DNA of 64,000 nt from contig JBBDJI010000013.1 of the NCBI GenBank assembly GCA_040879965.1, forward strand, positions 1 to 64,000, given 5' to 3'. The DNA comes from Candidatus Babeliales bacterium. GTDB taxonomy: Bacteria > Babelota > Babeliae > Babelales > JACPOV01. The notes beneath the pieces were generated by a model. It had not been told where the DNA came from, did not search any database, and saw only the letters and a list, made by a program, of their open reading frames with translations. Positions 27,202-36,157 of the stretch are shown one piece after another. Position 1 is the first letter of the stretch. Every line of letters starts with the position of its first letter. The position numbers and the translations under genes are program-made.

Positions 27202-27277
27202 ACGATTTAGAACTTGTTTTGTTTGCTAATAGAATGCAAACGTAAGAAAGATAGCATATAACCAAAGAAGGAATTTT

Positions 27278-27550
27278 ATGAACAAAGCGATGCTCGTCGA
27301 AGAGATGGCGAAACGAACCAAAGAATCAAAAGCAACTTGCAAGCGTTGCCTTGAATCATTCATGGATATTGTAAGCGATGCGTTAAAAAAAAGTAAACAA
27401 GTAGTTCTGACTGACTTTGGTACTTTTTCAGTTTTAAAAAGAAAAGCTCGTACTGGTGTAAACCCAGCGACTGGTAAAAAAATGCAAATCCCTGCTAAAA
27501 AAGTTCCTAAGTTTAAGCCAGGAAAAGCATTGAAAGAACTTGTTAGATAA
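27278..27550 (+). CDS. HU-family nucleoid protein
   Basis: 90 residues, the usual HU/IHF length. It has the typical N-terminal helices (MNKAMLVEEMAKRT, ESFMDIVSDALKK), the strand VVLTDFGTFSVLKRKAR, the DNA-binding arm GVNPATGKKMQIPAK, and the end VPKFKPGKALKELV. It binds and bends DNA as a dimer. A stand-alone gene with its own promoter and terminator. AAGGAA precedes the ATG. HU rather than IHF is inferred from the lack of clear alpha/beta subunit features. Confidence 0.95.
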   Translation: MNKAMLVEEMAKRTKESKATCKRCLESFMDIVSDALKKSKQVVLTDFGTFSVLKRKARTGVNPATGKKMQIPAKKVPKFKPGKALKELVR

Positions 27551-27572
27551 ATTAAAAATTACGCATATTTGT

Positions 27573-27602
27573 GGGAGACCTAAATATTGGTCTCCCTTTT
27601 TT
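27573..27602 (+). terminator. Rho-independent terminator of the HU gene
   Basis: A perfect stem GGGAGACC / GGTCTCCC (27573-27580 and 27589-27596) with an 8-base loop is followed by six T. Confidence 0.95.
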
Positions 27603-27679
27603 ATTATATATTCTTGCGTACATTTTTATGTGTTTATTATACTTAAATTGATTTAGGGGAGTTTAGGGAAAGGAAAATC

Positions 27680-28078
27680 ATGGAATTAGAAACAAAAAAG
27701 GCAACACAAACAGCACAGGGATGGTTTGAGGTTATTAAAGTAAAATTTAATGAATTTGCAAATCAATTTGATTTAACATGGGCCAAATTGACTGAATTTG
27801 GAGTAGCATTTGGATTAGGAGTTCTTTTTGGATTTCTTTTCAAACGCTTTGGCAGGCAAGTAATATTATTATTTATTATTGCAGCAGTAATATTGATCGG
27901 TCTTGATTATTTCAATGTTATAACGATCGAATGGCAATCCTTGAGAAATATATTTGGTACCGCGCCTACTACTAATTTAGAAAATATTATTCAGGATTAT
28001 GTAAATTGGGCTAAAAAACATATAGTTGGCGTGATTATTGGTTTAATTGGGTTTATTATTGGTTACAAAATCGGTTAA
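27680..28078 (+). CDS. FUN14-like small membrane protein
   Basis: 132 residues with hydrophobic segments around 40-56, 58-76 and 112-132. The pattern FGLGVLFGFLFKRFGRQVILL, then ILIGLDYFNVITIEW, then a Gly-rich final helix IIGLIGFIIGYKIG resembles the FUN14 family, whose bacterial members are uncharacterised. The match is by eye. AAAGGAAAA precedes the ATG. It is 12 bp from the GspE N-domain gene and may belong to that transcript. Confidence 0.7.
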   Translation: MELETKKATQTAQGWFEVIKVKFNEFANQFDLTWAKLTEFGVAFGLGVLFGFLFKRFGRQVILLFIIAAVILIGLDYFNVITIEWQSLRNIFGTAPTTNLENIIQDYVNWAKKHIVGVIIGLIGFIIGYKIG

Positions 28079-28090
28079 TCAGAGGTTGTT

Positions 28091-28633
28091 ATGACGAAGC
28101 TTAAAACATTTGTCGAAGGATTTTCCGATATTTTAGTTAAGAATAACGTTATCGAAACTGATAGAGCGAAAGCAATAAAAAAACTATTTTATGACAGCGC
28201 AAAGCCTTCATTTGTTTACTTTTTACTCGAAGAAGGCCTTATTGACCGAGAAGACATTCTGAATGCTTTGAGTGAATATTATCGAGTTCCCGCTTTTGAT
28301 GTGGTAGGACATTTCTTTGATCATCACTTAGTACGTAAATTTCCAAAAGACCTATTATTACGCAATGCTATGATTCCATTAGAGGTTGATGAAAACATGT
28401 TGATTGTAATAGCAAGTGAACCAGATAACCCAGATTTATTAAGTATTATAGGTGACAATGTGTCATACGATGTGCGGTTTATGGTTGGTATTGAACCGGA
28501 TATCACTGATGCGGTTAAAGAGTTTTATGAGCTTGCAGTTACTCAAGTTCCTGAAGATGTTGATATAAAAGAGGAATATCGTGATCAAGATGAAGCGGAA
28601 GATATTTGGTTAGAGGAATTAGAAGAGGATTAA
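28091..28633 (+). CDS. GspE/PilB N-terminal (MshEN-type) domain as a separate protein
   Basis: 180 residues matching the N-terminal domain of type II secretion / type IV pilus ATPases: FVYFLLEEGLIDREDILNALSEYYRVPAFDV, then IPLEVDENMLIVIASEPDNPDLL and RFMVGIEPDITDAVKEFY. The domain connects the ATPase to the inner-membrane platform and in some members binds c-di-GMP. The protein ends in a very acidic tail (EEYRDQDEAEDIWLEELEED) at a TAA immediately followed by the ATG of the ATPase gene, in the same frame. A normal PilB/GspE would read straight through here. Confidence 0.85.
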   Translation: MTKLKTFVEGFSDILVKNNVIETDRAKAIKKLFYDSAKPSFVYFLLEEGLIDREDILNALSEYYRVPAFDVVGHFFDHHLVRKFPKDLLLRNAMIPLEVDENMLIVIASEPDNPDLLSIIGDNVSYDVRFMVGIEPDITDAVKEFYELAVTQVPEDVDIKEEYRDQDEAEDIWLEELEED

Positions 28634-29794
28634 ATGGCAATAGAATCGTCAGTCATACAATTGGTTGATGATATTATTCAAAGTGCCGTTGCATATTCGG
28701 CTTCAGATATTCACTTTGAATCTACGGCTCAAGATTTACGTGTTAGATATCGTATCGATGGATTATTGTATGATCAACAAGCTATAGCGCAATCCAGGGC
28801 GTTGCAGATTCTTTCCCGTATTAAAATTATGAGTCATCTTGATATTGCTGAAAAACGTATTCCTCAAGATGGCAAATTTCGTATTAAATATAACAATCAA
28901 GAAATTGATTTGCGCGTATCTAGTTTTCCTTCTGTATATGGCGAAAAAATTGTAATTCGTATTTTAGACCGTTCACATACAATGATTGTACTAGATAATT
29001 TAGGTATGTCTTGCACAATATATAAGGGATTAAAAGATCTTATTGAAAAGCAACATGGTTTTTTCTTGGTTACGGGGCCAACTGGCTCAGGAAAAACGAC
29101 AACATTATATGGTGCACTTGCATGGTTAAATACTGCTGAAAAAAATATTATTACACTTGAAGATCCAGTAGAATATAATATTTCAGGTATCACGCAAGGG
29201 CAAATTCATCCGCAAGCAGGTTTTACTTTTGCACGTGGTATAAGATCTATGTTGCGGCAAGATCCGGATGTAGTTATGATCGGTGAAATACGAGATAAAG
29301 AAACGGCACGCATTGCAATTGAAGCAGCGCTTACCGGCCATATGGTATTAAGTACCGTCCATACTAATAATGCGCCAAGCGTGATTATGCGGCTTATGGA
29401 TATGGGTATCGAACCATTTTTAATTAATGCTGCATTAACGGGTGTTTTAGCACAACGATTAGTACGAATCTTGTGTTCAGCTTGTAAATATTTACGAAGT
29501 CCTAATGAGCAAGAAAAAAGCGTTATGCATAATATTGGTCTTTCATTAGATATGCTCTATGATGCCAAAGGTTGCACACATTGCCTTAGCCTAGGGTATA
29601 AAGGCCGTACTGGTATTTTTGAACTTTTGATAATGACTGATGCTTTGCGAGAATTAATTGTTCAACATCCATCATTTAATGGTATTCATGATCAAGTACT
29701 CAAAGATGGTATGCAGACATTACTTAATGATGCAAAAGATAAAGTTAAGCATGGTATAATTTCATTAAAAGAATTGCTCCGCGTACTTTTATAA
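28634..29794 (+). CDS. GspE/PulE/PilB-type secretion ATPase (ATPase part)
   Basis: 386 residues. It starts exactly where the linker ends in full-length homologues (IQLVDDIIQSAVAYSASDIHFES). Walker A GPTGSGKTT, Asp box EDPVEY, Walker B DPDVVMIGEIRD and His box LTGHMVLSTVHTNNAPS are all present, and a Cys4 zinc element (CSAC...CTHC) lies near residues 285-322. It powers pilus or pseudopilus assembly at the cytoplasmic face of the inner membrane. AGAGGA lies 7 bp before the ATG, so it can start independently. No pilin, platform or PilT gene is in this window. Confidence 0.93.
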   Translation: MAIESSVIQLVDDIIQSAVAYSASDIHFESTAQDLRVRYRIDGLLYDQQAIAQSRALQILSRIKIMSHLDIAEKRIPQDGKFRIKYNNQEIDLRVSSFPSVYGEKIVIRILDRSHTMIVLDNLGMSCTIYKGLKDLIEKQHGFFLVTGPTGSGKTTTLYGALAWLNTAEKNIITLEDPVEYNISGITQGQIHPQAGFTFARGIRSMLRQDPDVVMIGEIRDKETARIAIEAALTGHMVLSTVHTNNAPSVIMRLMDMGIEPFLINAALTGVLAQRLVRILCSACKYLRSPNEQEKSVMHNIGLSLDMLYDAKGCTHCLSLGYKGRTGIFELLIMTDALRELIVQHPSFNGIHDQVLKDGMQTLLNDAKDKVKHGIISLKELLRVLL

Positions 29795-29796
29795 AA

Positions 29797-30480
29797 TTAT
29801 TTAGAATTTAGAAAGCCTTGAATTATTTTACCCAAAGCAGGCGTTGCAAAATATAATAAGCCAAAACCTAGACAAGTACTGATACTAAAATAGGTTTTAT
29901 GCAAGCGAGCTATTTTGTTTTCATATTCTTTTTTAAGGTGATTTTCTAAATTTTGCATATTTTCTGCTTTATTTGAAAAGGATTGAGATTTTTGCTGTTG
30001 AGCGATGTCTAATTGATTTTTATATTTTTCGCATTGTGTACAAATAGTTTGGATTGGATTTTCTTGGTTTAATGAATTTTTAGATAATGATTTCATAAGA
30101 TCATCAACGTCACATTCGTGAGTATATTCTTCATCTTGTTTTTTTAAAATTTTTAAATTTTGAAATGCCGTATTAAGTTCTTTTTGTTCCCCGTCAGAGA
30201 ACATATTATTAGATGAAGTGAATTTGATATAGGTAGAAGGAGTTTTTTCTAGGTCATCTGTAGACGCAGATTTATCAGGATTTTGTGGAGTTATTTGTGA
30301 AGTTAAAGGAGGAACGATAGTTGAAGATTTGGATGGATTAGAAATTTTTTGCAAAGCTAAGCAATATTGTTCGAAAGAAGTAGCTCTGTCTAGTTGACGT
30401 CTATCTTCCATGCCCTTCATTGCCCATGTTATTAATGAACTACTCAAAACTACGAATATAACACTCCAGGTAAACTTCAT
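29797..30480 (-). CDS. Secreted coiled-coil protein with C-terminal membrane segment
   Basis: 227 residues, unknown family. N-terminal signal (MKFTWSVIFVVLSSSLITWA followed by Met-Lys-Gly-Met-Glu-Asp), a polar Ser/Thr/Pro-rich part, a helical coiled-coil part (about 110-195), and a C-terminal hydrophobic segment (FSISTCLGFGLLYFATPALGKII). Two Cys (CTQCEKYKNQ) lie near residue 150. It converges on the GspE gene with a 2-bp gap. Same plan as the other small secreted proteins of the window. Confidence 0.75.
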   Translation of the reverse strand: MKFTWSVIFVVLSSSLITWAMKGMEDRRQLDRATSFEQYCLALQKISNPSKSSTIVPPLTSQITPQNPDKSASTDDLEKTPSTYIKFTSSNNMFSDGEQKELNTAFQNLKILKKQDEEYTHECDVDDLMKSLSKNSLNQENPIQTICTQCEKYKNQLDIAQQQKSQSFSNKAENMQNLENHLKKEYENKIARLHKTYFSISTCLGFGLLYFATPALGKIIQGFLNSK

Positions 30481-30581
30481 GATTTCCTCTTTGATTAATT
30501 TCTGCCAAAATATTAAAAAATTTTTATTACTTTTTTATGCAATGAAATACAAAAAACGCTACTTAATAAGGAATTAACGCT

Positions 30582-30680
30582 TTAAAATCTATTAGCTAAT
30601 TTTTGCTTGCCGATTTTTGCCTGTAAAGGGTTAACTAATGCGGCAAATAAGAATGCAAATGAGTAGGCTTTTAAATTCAT
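30582..30680 (-). CDS. Possible 32-residue secreted peptide
   Basis: A short frame: ATG at 30680 preceded by AGGAAG, a textbook signal peptide (MNLKAYSFAFLFAALVNPLQA, AxA-like end), and then only 11 residues, with 4 Lys/Arg (KIGKQKLANRF), before TAA. If cleaved it would release a small basic peptide. It stands alone between two secreted-protein genes on the same strand. Because it is so short, conservation in relatives would be needed for certainty; it could also be the stump of a decayed secreted-protein gene. Confidence 0.45.
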   Translation of the reverse strand: MNLKAYSFAFLFAALVNPLQAKIGKQKLANRF

Positions 30681-30782
30681 TGAACTTCCTATCAAATTCA
30701 TAATTGTATTTCGTTGTTGATTTAGTGCTTAGTGTAGCCCGGTTTTCTTGATTGTCAATTGTTTCAAGCTAAAAATAAAATG

Positions 30783-31508
30783 TTATTTTTTCAACCAGTA
30801 CGCATGAATGGGGTGCAAAAGATTTAACTGCAAATAATCAAGAAGAAATGTGGATATATTCATAAGCGATTTTTTTATAAATGGTTGGAAATAAATGCAT
30901 AAAATTGCGGTAATAAACAAGGTTTTTTTAAAATGGCGTTTAAAAAATGGCTCCTTATTTTTAATGCGCTGAGTAAATTCATTATGATATTCAGAAAAAA
31001 CAGTTTCTTTCAGTTCTTTGGTTAATTCTTTTTGGTTTAAAAGCTGTTCTTTAAATGTTAATGTTAATTGCGGAAACTGATCGGGGTTATCCTGAACTTT
31101 TTTTAGGACTTTTTCTTCAATTTTATTATAAGTTCTTTCATTTATAAAATTTGCGATAGAAGAAAAATCTAGCATGTTTGTTTCCATTTGCTCTTTTTTG
31201 GCATGTTCTTCAGTAAATTGAATATTATGATCACAAGTAAGCTTTAGCAATAATGATCTAAATTCATTCGATTGTTCTGCGTTGAGCTTGTGTTCATTAA
31301 TTTTTACAATAAATTGCTCAGGTAAAGCCTGTATTATTTTAATTTTTATTTGTGCTGTTTGCCCACTTATAAGAAAATTATTAAATTTCTGTAAATTTAC
31401 AAATGATTGATTAGGTGTCTGCTGATAAGGAGTTAATTGATTTTCTTCATCCATAGCTGATAATGAAAAATTAAAAAGTAAGAAAGATAGCAAAATACTT
31501 TTTTTCAT
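30783..31508 (-). CDS. Secreted protein with C-terminal membrane segment
   Basis: 241 residues of unknown family. Signal peptide (MKKSILLSFLLFNFSLSA, cleavage before Met-Asp-Glu-Glu), a helical charged domain (about 25-190), then a hydrophobic segment (TLFITAILCIYFQPF) and a second weaker one before the basic C-terminus. It is divergent from sufC. Probably exported and anchored at its C-terminus. Function unknown. Confidence 0.75.
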   Translation of the reverse strand: MKKSILLSFLLFNFSLSAMDEENQLTPYQQTPNQSFVNLQKFNNFLISGQTAQIKIKIIQALPEQFIVKINEHKLNAEQSNEFRSLLLKLTCDHNIQFTEEHAKKEQMETNMLDFSSIANFINERTYNKIEEKVLKKVQDNPDQFPQLTLTFKEQLLNQKELTKELKETVFSEYHNEFTQRIKNKEPFFKRHFKKTLFITAILCIYFQPFIKKSLMNISTFLLDYLQLNLLHPIHAYWLKK

Positions 31509-31627
31509 ATCTACTCCTATTTATTTTTATTTTCTGTAAGTAGTTTAAAATATCGTTAAATACAGTTAAAGTATTTGTATAGAAAGCAACATTTTTTGTT
31601 TTTAACTAACCTTATTTTGGAATTTTT

Positions 31628-32371
31628 ATGCAATTAATTTTAGAAATCAAAAATCTTCAAGTAGCAGTTGAAGATACAATAATAATAAATGACTTTAACC
31701 TTGAGATCAGTGCAGGTGAATTACATGTTCTTATGGGGCCAAATGGCTCCGGTAAAAGCACATTGGCACTTACATTAATGGGGCATCCTCGCTATCAAGT
31801 AAAAAAAGGATTAATTGCTTTAAATAGTCAAGAAATCACGCATATCTCTCCTGATAAGCGAGCAAAAGCGGGATTATTTTTATCATTCCAACAGCCGCAA
31901 GAGATTCCAGGTGTACAAGTGTTTAATTTTTTAAAAGAAGCGCGGCGTGCAATTACAGGAAATAATGAAGGTGTAGATGAAATCTATGATGAATTGTGTG
32001 ATTATATGGATTTGCTTGGTATTGATCAACGATTTGCTTATCGCAACTTGAATGATGGGTTTTCTGGGGGTGAAAAAAAACGTTTTGAGTTGTTACAGTT
32101 ATTAATGTTAAAACCTAAATTAGTGATTCTTGATGAAATTGATTCAGGCTTGGATATTGATGCATTAAAATCGGTTGCTGAAGGTATTCAATTAGCTCAA
32201 GAACAAAACCCTGATTTAAGCATTTTATTAATTACCCATTATCAACGAATTTTAAAGCATATAAAAACTCCCGACTATGTACATATTTTACAAAAAGGTA
32301 CTTTGCAGCAATCCGGAAATTACCAATTAATTGAAGCAATCGAACAAGGCGGCTATGAAATATTCAATTAG
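31628..32371 (+). CDS. sufC: Fe-S assembly ATPase SufC
   Basis: 247 residues, ABC-type ATPase: Walker A MGPNGSGKST, Q-loop FLSFQQPQEIPGV (characteristic of SufC), signature FSGGEKKRFELLQLLMLKPKLVILDEIDSGLDIDAL, and switch His in LITHYQR. It forms the SufBC2D scaffold that assembles Fe-S clusters in the cytoplasm. In most genomes sufC directly precedes or follows sufB; here three reverse-strand secreted-protein genes separate it from sufB by 2.45 kb, so it must be transcribed on its own. Confidence 0.95.
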   Translation: MQLILEIKNLQVAVEDTIIINDFNLEISAGELHVLMGPNGSGKSTLALTLMGHPRYQVKKGLIALNSQEITHISPDKRAKAGLFLSFQQPQEIPGVQVFNFLKEARRAITGNNEGVDEIYDELCDYMDLLGIDQRFAYRNLNDGFSGGEKKRFELLQLLMLKPKLVILDEIDSGLDIDALKSVAEGIQLAQEQNPDLSILLITHYQRILKHIKTPDYVHILQKGTLQQSGNYQLIEAIEQGGYEIFN

Positions 32372-32385
32372 TTTATCGCACTGAT

Positions 32386-32850
32386 TTAATACTTTAAAAA
32401 TGAACTAAGTGATGGTTTCAATACATTCTTAAAAAAACCATATAGCATAAAAGGGATCATTGGTAGTACGATTATAGCCCATATTCTTGAAATGATTTGA
32501 GTTTTTTTCTTTTCTTGCGCAATCCGTTTTTTACTAAGTTCATCTTGATCTTTTAACAAAGATTTATATCCTTTGTGCAATTTTTGAAAATCTTCTAATC
32601 TGGTGGTATTTTTTTTTTGAGTATTTAGTGCTTCAAAAGATTGATTAAGTTCTTGTAAATTAGAAGTGGATTTTTTTGAAAGATTTGGGAAAAAATTGTT
32701 TACCATATGATTTGCTGATGTTAGCCAGTTATTAAAATATCCTTGTTGATTAGGGTTAGATTTTGCTTGAGTGGACATAACTCCACCTGCAGAATTGTTT
32801 AAAGGAGTAACGAAAACAAATAATACTGATAATTTAAATAAATTTTTCAT
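32386..32850 (-). CDS. Small secreted protein with C-terminal membrane segment
   Basis: About 154 residues. I start at ATG 32850 (MKNLFKLSVLFVFVTPLNNSAGG), which has GAAAG upstream and yields a clean signal peptide; the longer frame to 32931 adds 27 polar residues overlapping the next gene. A helical charged middle is followed by one membrane segment (IWAIIVLPMIPFMLYGFF) and a short basic tail. It is the last of three co-directional secreted genes lying between sufC and sufB. No known domain. Confidence 0.7.
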   Translation of the reverse strand: MKNLFKLSVLFVFVTPLNNSAGGVMSTQAKSNPNQQGYFNNWLTSANHMVNNFFPNLSKKSTSNLQELNQSFEALNTQKKNTTRLEDFQKLHKGYKSLLKDQDELSKKRIAQEKKKTQIISRIWAIIVLPMIPFMLYGFFKNVLKPSLSSFLKY

Positions 32851-32896
32851 AGAATTCTTTCTAAAATAATGATTAAAATATTTAGTTCTATAATTT

Positions 32897-33580
32897 TTAT
32901 ATTCTCTGACGTAACCAACGGAATGTGCCAATGCAACATCCTAAAGAGAGTAAAACCGCTTTTTCAGATAAGAATGAAGCCGCTTTTCCAATTATATTTG
33001 CACGCCAGGTCGCAAGAGAGCTCTTAATACCAATACTAAAAAGTTCTGAAATTGGTAACAACGATCCTTTATTACAACAAGCTAAAACTATTGAACCTAC
33101 TGCAATATGCCAAAGACTAATTCCTGATTTTTGATTAGGCGTTCGATTTGCTGCTATTAAGTTCTGATTTCTTTGGAATAATTGAGCATAACTTTGCTGC
33201 AAATTTTCATTCATTTGGTTCAAAATATGAATAGTCTCTATATTTTCTTGAGCCTCTTCTTTAATTATTGTTAATTCATGGACTAATATTTCTTTGTCTT
33301 TTTCTAATTTTTTTTCATGATTTGTTATATTAGGAGAAATTTCAATTTCTTTGTTAAGATTTATTAAATCTAACCTAAGCTGATTTATTTTTTCTTTTTC
33401 TCTGTTAAGAGCTTGGAGTTCTTTTTTAATTTTTTCTTCTTTAAGGGCTTTTTTGTTTTTTTTCAAGGGTAAACCAAATTTTTGTTGTTTCTTTGGTGTT
33501 TGATTTGTTACTTCCATTCCATAGATTGAATTAATGTTTACTATAAAAAATAATAAAATTTTAAATATTTTTATTTTCAT
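32897..33580 (-). CDS. Secreted coiled-coil protein
   Basis: 227 residues. Signal peptide (MKIKIFKILLFFIVNINSIYG, then Met-Glu-Val), a basic stretch, a long coiled coil (about 45-145) rich in Lys/Glu/Leu/Ile, and weakly hydrophobic C-terminal segments (HIAVGSIVLACC; KAVLLSLGCCIGTF). The middle gene of the three-gene minus-strand block between sufC and sufB. Anchored periplasmic coiled-coil protein by inference; function unknown. Confidence 0.7.
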   Translation of the reverse strand: MKIKIFKILLFFIVNINSIYGMEVTNQTPKKQQKFGLPLKKNKKALKEEKIKKELQALNREKEKINQLRLDLINLNKEIEISPNITNHEKKLEKDKEILVHELTIIKEEAQENIETIHILNQMNENLQQSYAQLFQRNQNLIAANRTPNQKSGISLWHIAVGSIVLACCNKGSLLPISELFSIGIKSSLATWRANIIGKAASFLSEKAVLLSLGCCIGTFRWLRQRI

Positions 33581-33615
33581 TAATTTTTCTTATTATTAAA
33601 GAGTTTTTTTAATTG

Positions 33616-34632
33616 TTAATGAATTGCTCGATGCCATAAATTGCGGCATACATGCGTGAAACCAAAAAAAGCTTTTTCTATTAAAGGCCGTGCAAGAATG
33701 CCAGTAGCTACCGCACTCATTGTACAGTATATGAGATGTTTTCTCCACCAAGAATTGTTTTCGAGTTCAAGAGTTTGTGCATTATTTAATTTTTTTTCTA
33801 AGATACTATTTTTTTTAGTTAATTGTTCTTCGTTCTTTTTCAATTTATCAAAATTAGATTGCGAAGGGATTATTTCGCGTAAATTTCTTAAAAAATCAGA
33901 AGCATTATCATCAAATCTTGTTTGTGAAAGTCTGTTTATTTTTTTTTCCAATGCACTTATTAAGTCAGTTAACTGATTTATATTATTTTTTAAAATAGTT
34001 CGATCATTTGTTTTTAAAGTTATTTTACCGTTTACTGAAACGAAAGTAATTTGCTTTAATTGTTCCAATATATTTTGGAATGCTACTCGCGAAACGGTAG
34101 GATTATTTTCAGTAATATTTGGTTTTTTAACGTAAACTGCATAATTTGAATCTGAATTATTTTCTTGGGAGCATTTTTTAAGAATTGCATCCTTAATTAC
34201 TTTTGTTTTGCAGATTAATGGAATAAATGTATTTTGAAAATTATTCTGATTTTCAGTCCATAGCGTTTCGAGTAATTTCCCATCATTAGCCATAAGTGAT
34301 ATGCCGGTAAGTAATTTTGCGAGCGGGGTGAGATCGATAAATATTTCTTGTTTTCTTTCTCCAATATCTGTTGTTTGTTTCGGAGTTATTGATAAGTCAT
34401 TTAAAGTTTGAGATATTTTTTGCGCTTCATTTGGAGATATTTTTTCACCATTTAATTTAAATGGTACTGTTTTCCATGAGTGATTTAAGTTTATACCGTT
34501 AACATTAAAAGTTTGCCATAATGATTTAGAATTTTCATGAACAACTAAGGCGTTTTTTTCTGTTTCCATTCCTAATAATGGAGGAGTAGAGATTGCACAC
34601 ATCGGCAATAAAATAATTTTAAATAATTTCAT
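33616..34632 (-). CDS. Secreted protein with C-terminal coiled coil and membrane segment
   Basis: About 338 residues from ATG 34632, chosen because GGAGG lies just upstream. A signal peptide (MKLFKIILLPMCAISTPPLLG, then Met-Glu-Thr) is followed by a soluble domain with ISPNEAQKISQTL and FQNILEQLKQITFVSVNGKI, a coiled coil (about 235-290) and a hydrophobic segment (LIYCTMSAVATGILA). It is the first gene of the minus-strand block and points away from sufB. No family recognised. Confidence 0.7.
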   Translation of the reverse strand: MKLFKIILLPMCAISTPPLLGMETEKNALVVHENSKSLWQTFNVNGINLNHSWKTVPFKLNGEKISPNEAQKISQTLNDLSITPKQTTDIGERKQEIFIDLTPLAKLLTGISLMANDGKLLETLWTENQNNFQNTFIPLICKTKVIKDAILKKCSQENNSDSNYAVYVKKPNITENNPTVSRVAFQNILEQLKQITFVSVNGKITLKTNDRTILKNNINQLTDLISALEKKINRLSQTRFDDNASDFLRNLREIIPSQSNFDKLKKNEEQLTKKNSILEKKLNNAQTLELENNSWWRKHLIYCTMSAVATGILARPLIEKAFFGFTHVCRNLWHRAIH

Positions 34633-34708
34633 GATTTTCCTCCATTGAAAATAAATCGTCATGGTGTTTATTTTTATTGATCTTGTCTTTTTTTAAATAT
34701 AACACAAA

Positions 34709-34737
34709 TTGTCAATTTCTCAACTGCATCATACAAA
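34709..34737 (+). promoter_or_regulatory. Possible promoter of the sufB operon
   Basis: TTGTCA (34709-34714), 17-bp spacer, TACAAA (34732-34737), about 85 bp before sufB and in the only intergenic gap from which sufB could be started. Boxes are imperfect. Confidence 0.4.
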
Positions 34738-34822
34738 TTAGGTTATTTTTCTTTCAATTTTGCTTGATAGATGATAATATGCAAAAAAACTTTTATTAAA
34801 ATTATCAAATTGAAACGAAATT

Positions 34823-36157
34823 ATGTATAAAAGTCCTAAGGGTTTAAGCCGAGAACGAGTTGCTGAAATTTCAGAACGAAAGAAAGAGCCGAGCTGGATG
34901 CTTGAATTTCGATTAAAAGCTCTTGAAATTTTTGAACAAAAGCCAATGCCTACTTGGGGAGCCGATCTTTCAAAGCTCAATGCAGATGATATTTGTTATT
35001 ATCTGAATCCAATTGACAAACAAAAAAGTTCATGGGATGAAGTACCAGAAAATATAAAACAGACATTTGAACGATTAGGTATTCCAGAAGCCGAACGAGA
35101 AATGCTTGCCGGCGTTGGGGCGCAGTTTGAATCAGAATTAGTATATAAAAAATTAAAAGAAAAATGGGCAGAGCAAGGCGTAATTTTTTCTGATATTTCT
35201 GAAGCTTTAACGACGCATAGCGAAATTATAAAAGAATATTTTGCAAGTGTGGTGCCGCCACATGATAATAAATTTGCGGCGCTTAATTCTGCGGTTTGGT
35301 CTGGTGGTAGTTTTGTATACGTACCATCAGGGGTTCAGATTGATATGCCATTGCAAGCGTACTTTAGAATTAATGAAGCGCAAATGGGACAATTTGAACG
35401 GACATTGATTATAGCAGAACCCGGAAGTTTTGTTCATTATGTTGAAGGCTGTAGTGCACCAGTTTATAGTGTTAATTCATTACACAGTGCGGTAGTAGAA
35501 ATTATTGTATTGCCGGGTGCCCATGTGCGATATACAACTATCCAAAATTGGGCTAGAAATATTTATAACTTAGTTACTAAGCGGGCTATCGTTTTAAAAG
35601 ATGCAAAAATGGAATGGATTGATGGTAATTTTGGTAGTTATGTCACAATGAAGTATCCTTCTATTATTTTAAAAGAATCGGGAGCCAAAGGAGAAATTAT
35701 TTCAATTGCGGTGGCCGGGAATGGTCAACATCAGGACGCTGGAGGAAAAGTTATTCATTTAGCGCCTCGTACTACTTCAAATATAATTTCAAAATCGATC
35801 AGCAAAGATGGTGGCCGTGCAAGCTATCGTGGCTTATTAAAAGTGATAAAAGGAGCAACTGCCGTAAAGTCAACGGTGCAGTGTGAAGCTTTATTATTAG
35901 ATAAGGAATCGCGTTCTGATACGTATCCAACTATTGATGTCAAAGAAGAAGAGGTTTCTATTGGGCATGAAGCTTCAGTCAGCGCATTAAGTGATGAACA
36001 TATTTTTTATTTAATGAGTAGAGGTTTCTCGCAACCCCAGGCACAAGCATTAATTGTGAATGGCTTTATTGATTCTTTTGTGCAATTATTGCCTATGGAA
36101 TACGCAGTAGAAATTAATCGACTCATTGAGCTTGAAATGGAAGGATCGATTGGATAA
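34823..36157 (+). CDS. sufB: Fe-S assembly scaffold SufB
   Basis: 444 residues. It has the SufB N-terminal helical region ([25 protein letters not shown] is the usual opening), [23 protein letters not shown], and the beta-helix core ending with [28 protein letters not shown]. In the SufBC2D complex it holds the nascent cluster. It is a little shorter than typical SufB (about 470), the difference being at the N-terminus. sufD overlaps its end by 8 bp. Confidence 0.97.
   Translation: MYKSPKGLSRERVAEISERKKEPSWMLEFRLKALEIFEQKPMPTWGADLSKLNADDICYYLNPIDKQKSSWDEVPENIKQTFERLGIPEAEREMLAGVGAQFESELVYKKLKEKWAEQGVIFSDISEALTTHSEIIKEYFASVVPPHDNKFAALNSAVWSGGSFVYVPSGVQIDMPLQAYFRINEAQMGQFERTLIIAEPGSFVHYVEGCSAPVYSVNSLHSAVVEIIVLPGAHVRYTTIQNWARNIYNLVTKRAIVLKDAKMEWIDGNFGSYVTMKYPSIILKESGAKGEIISIAVAGNGQHQDAGGKVIHLAPRTTSNIISKSISKDGGRASYRGLLKVIKGATAVKSTVQCEALLLDKESRSDTYPTIDVKEEEVSIGHEASVSALSDEHIFYLMSRGFSQPQAQALIVNGFIDSFVQLLPMEYAVEINRLIELEMEGSIG

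Noticed and set aside
32851-32931. N-terminal extension of the secreted gene ending at 32386
   Set aside because: It would add 27 polar residues before a clear signal peptide and overlap the upstream gene; ATG 32850 has its own GAAAG.
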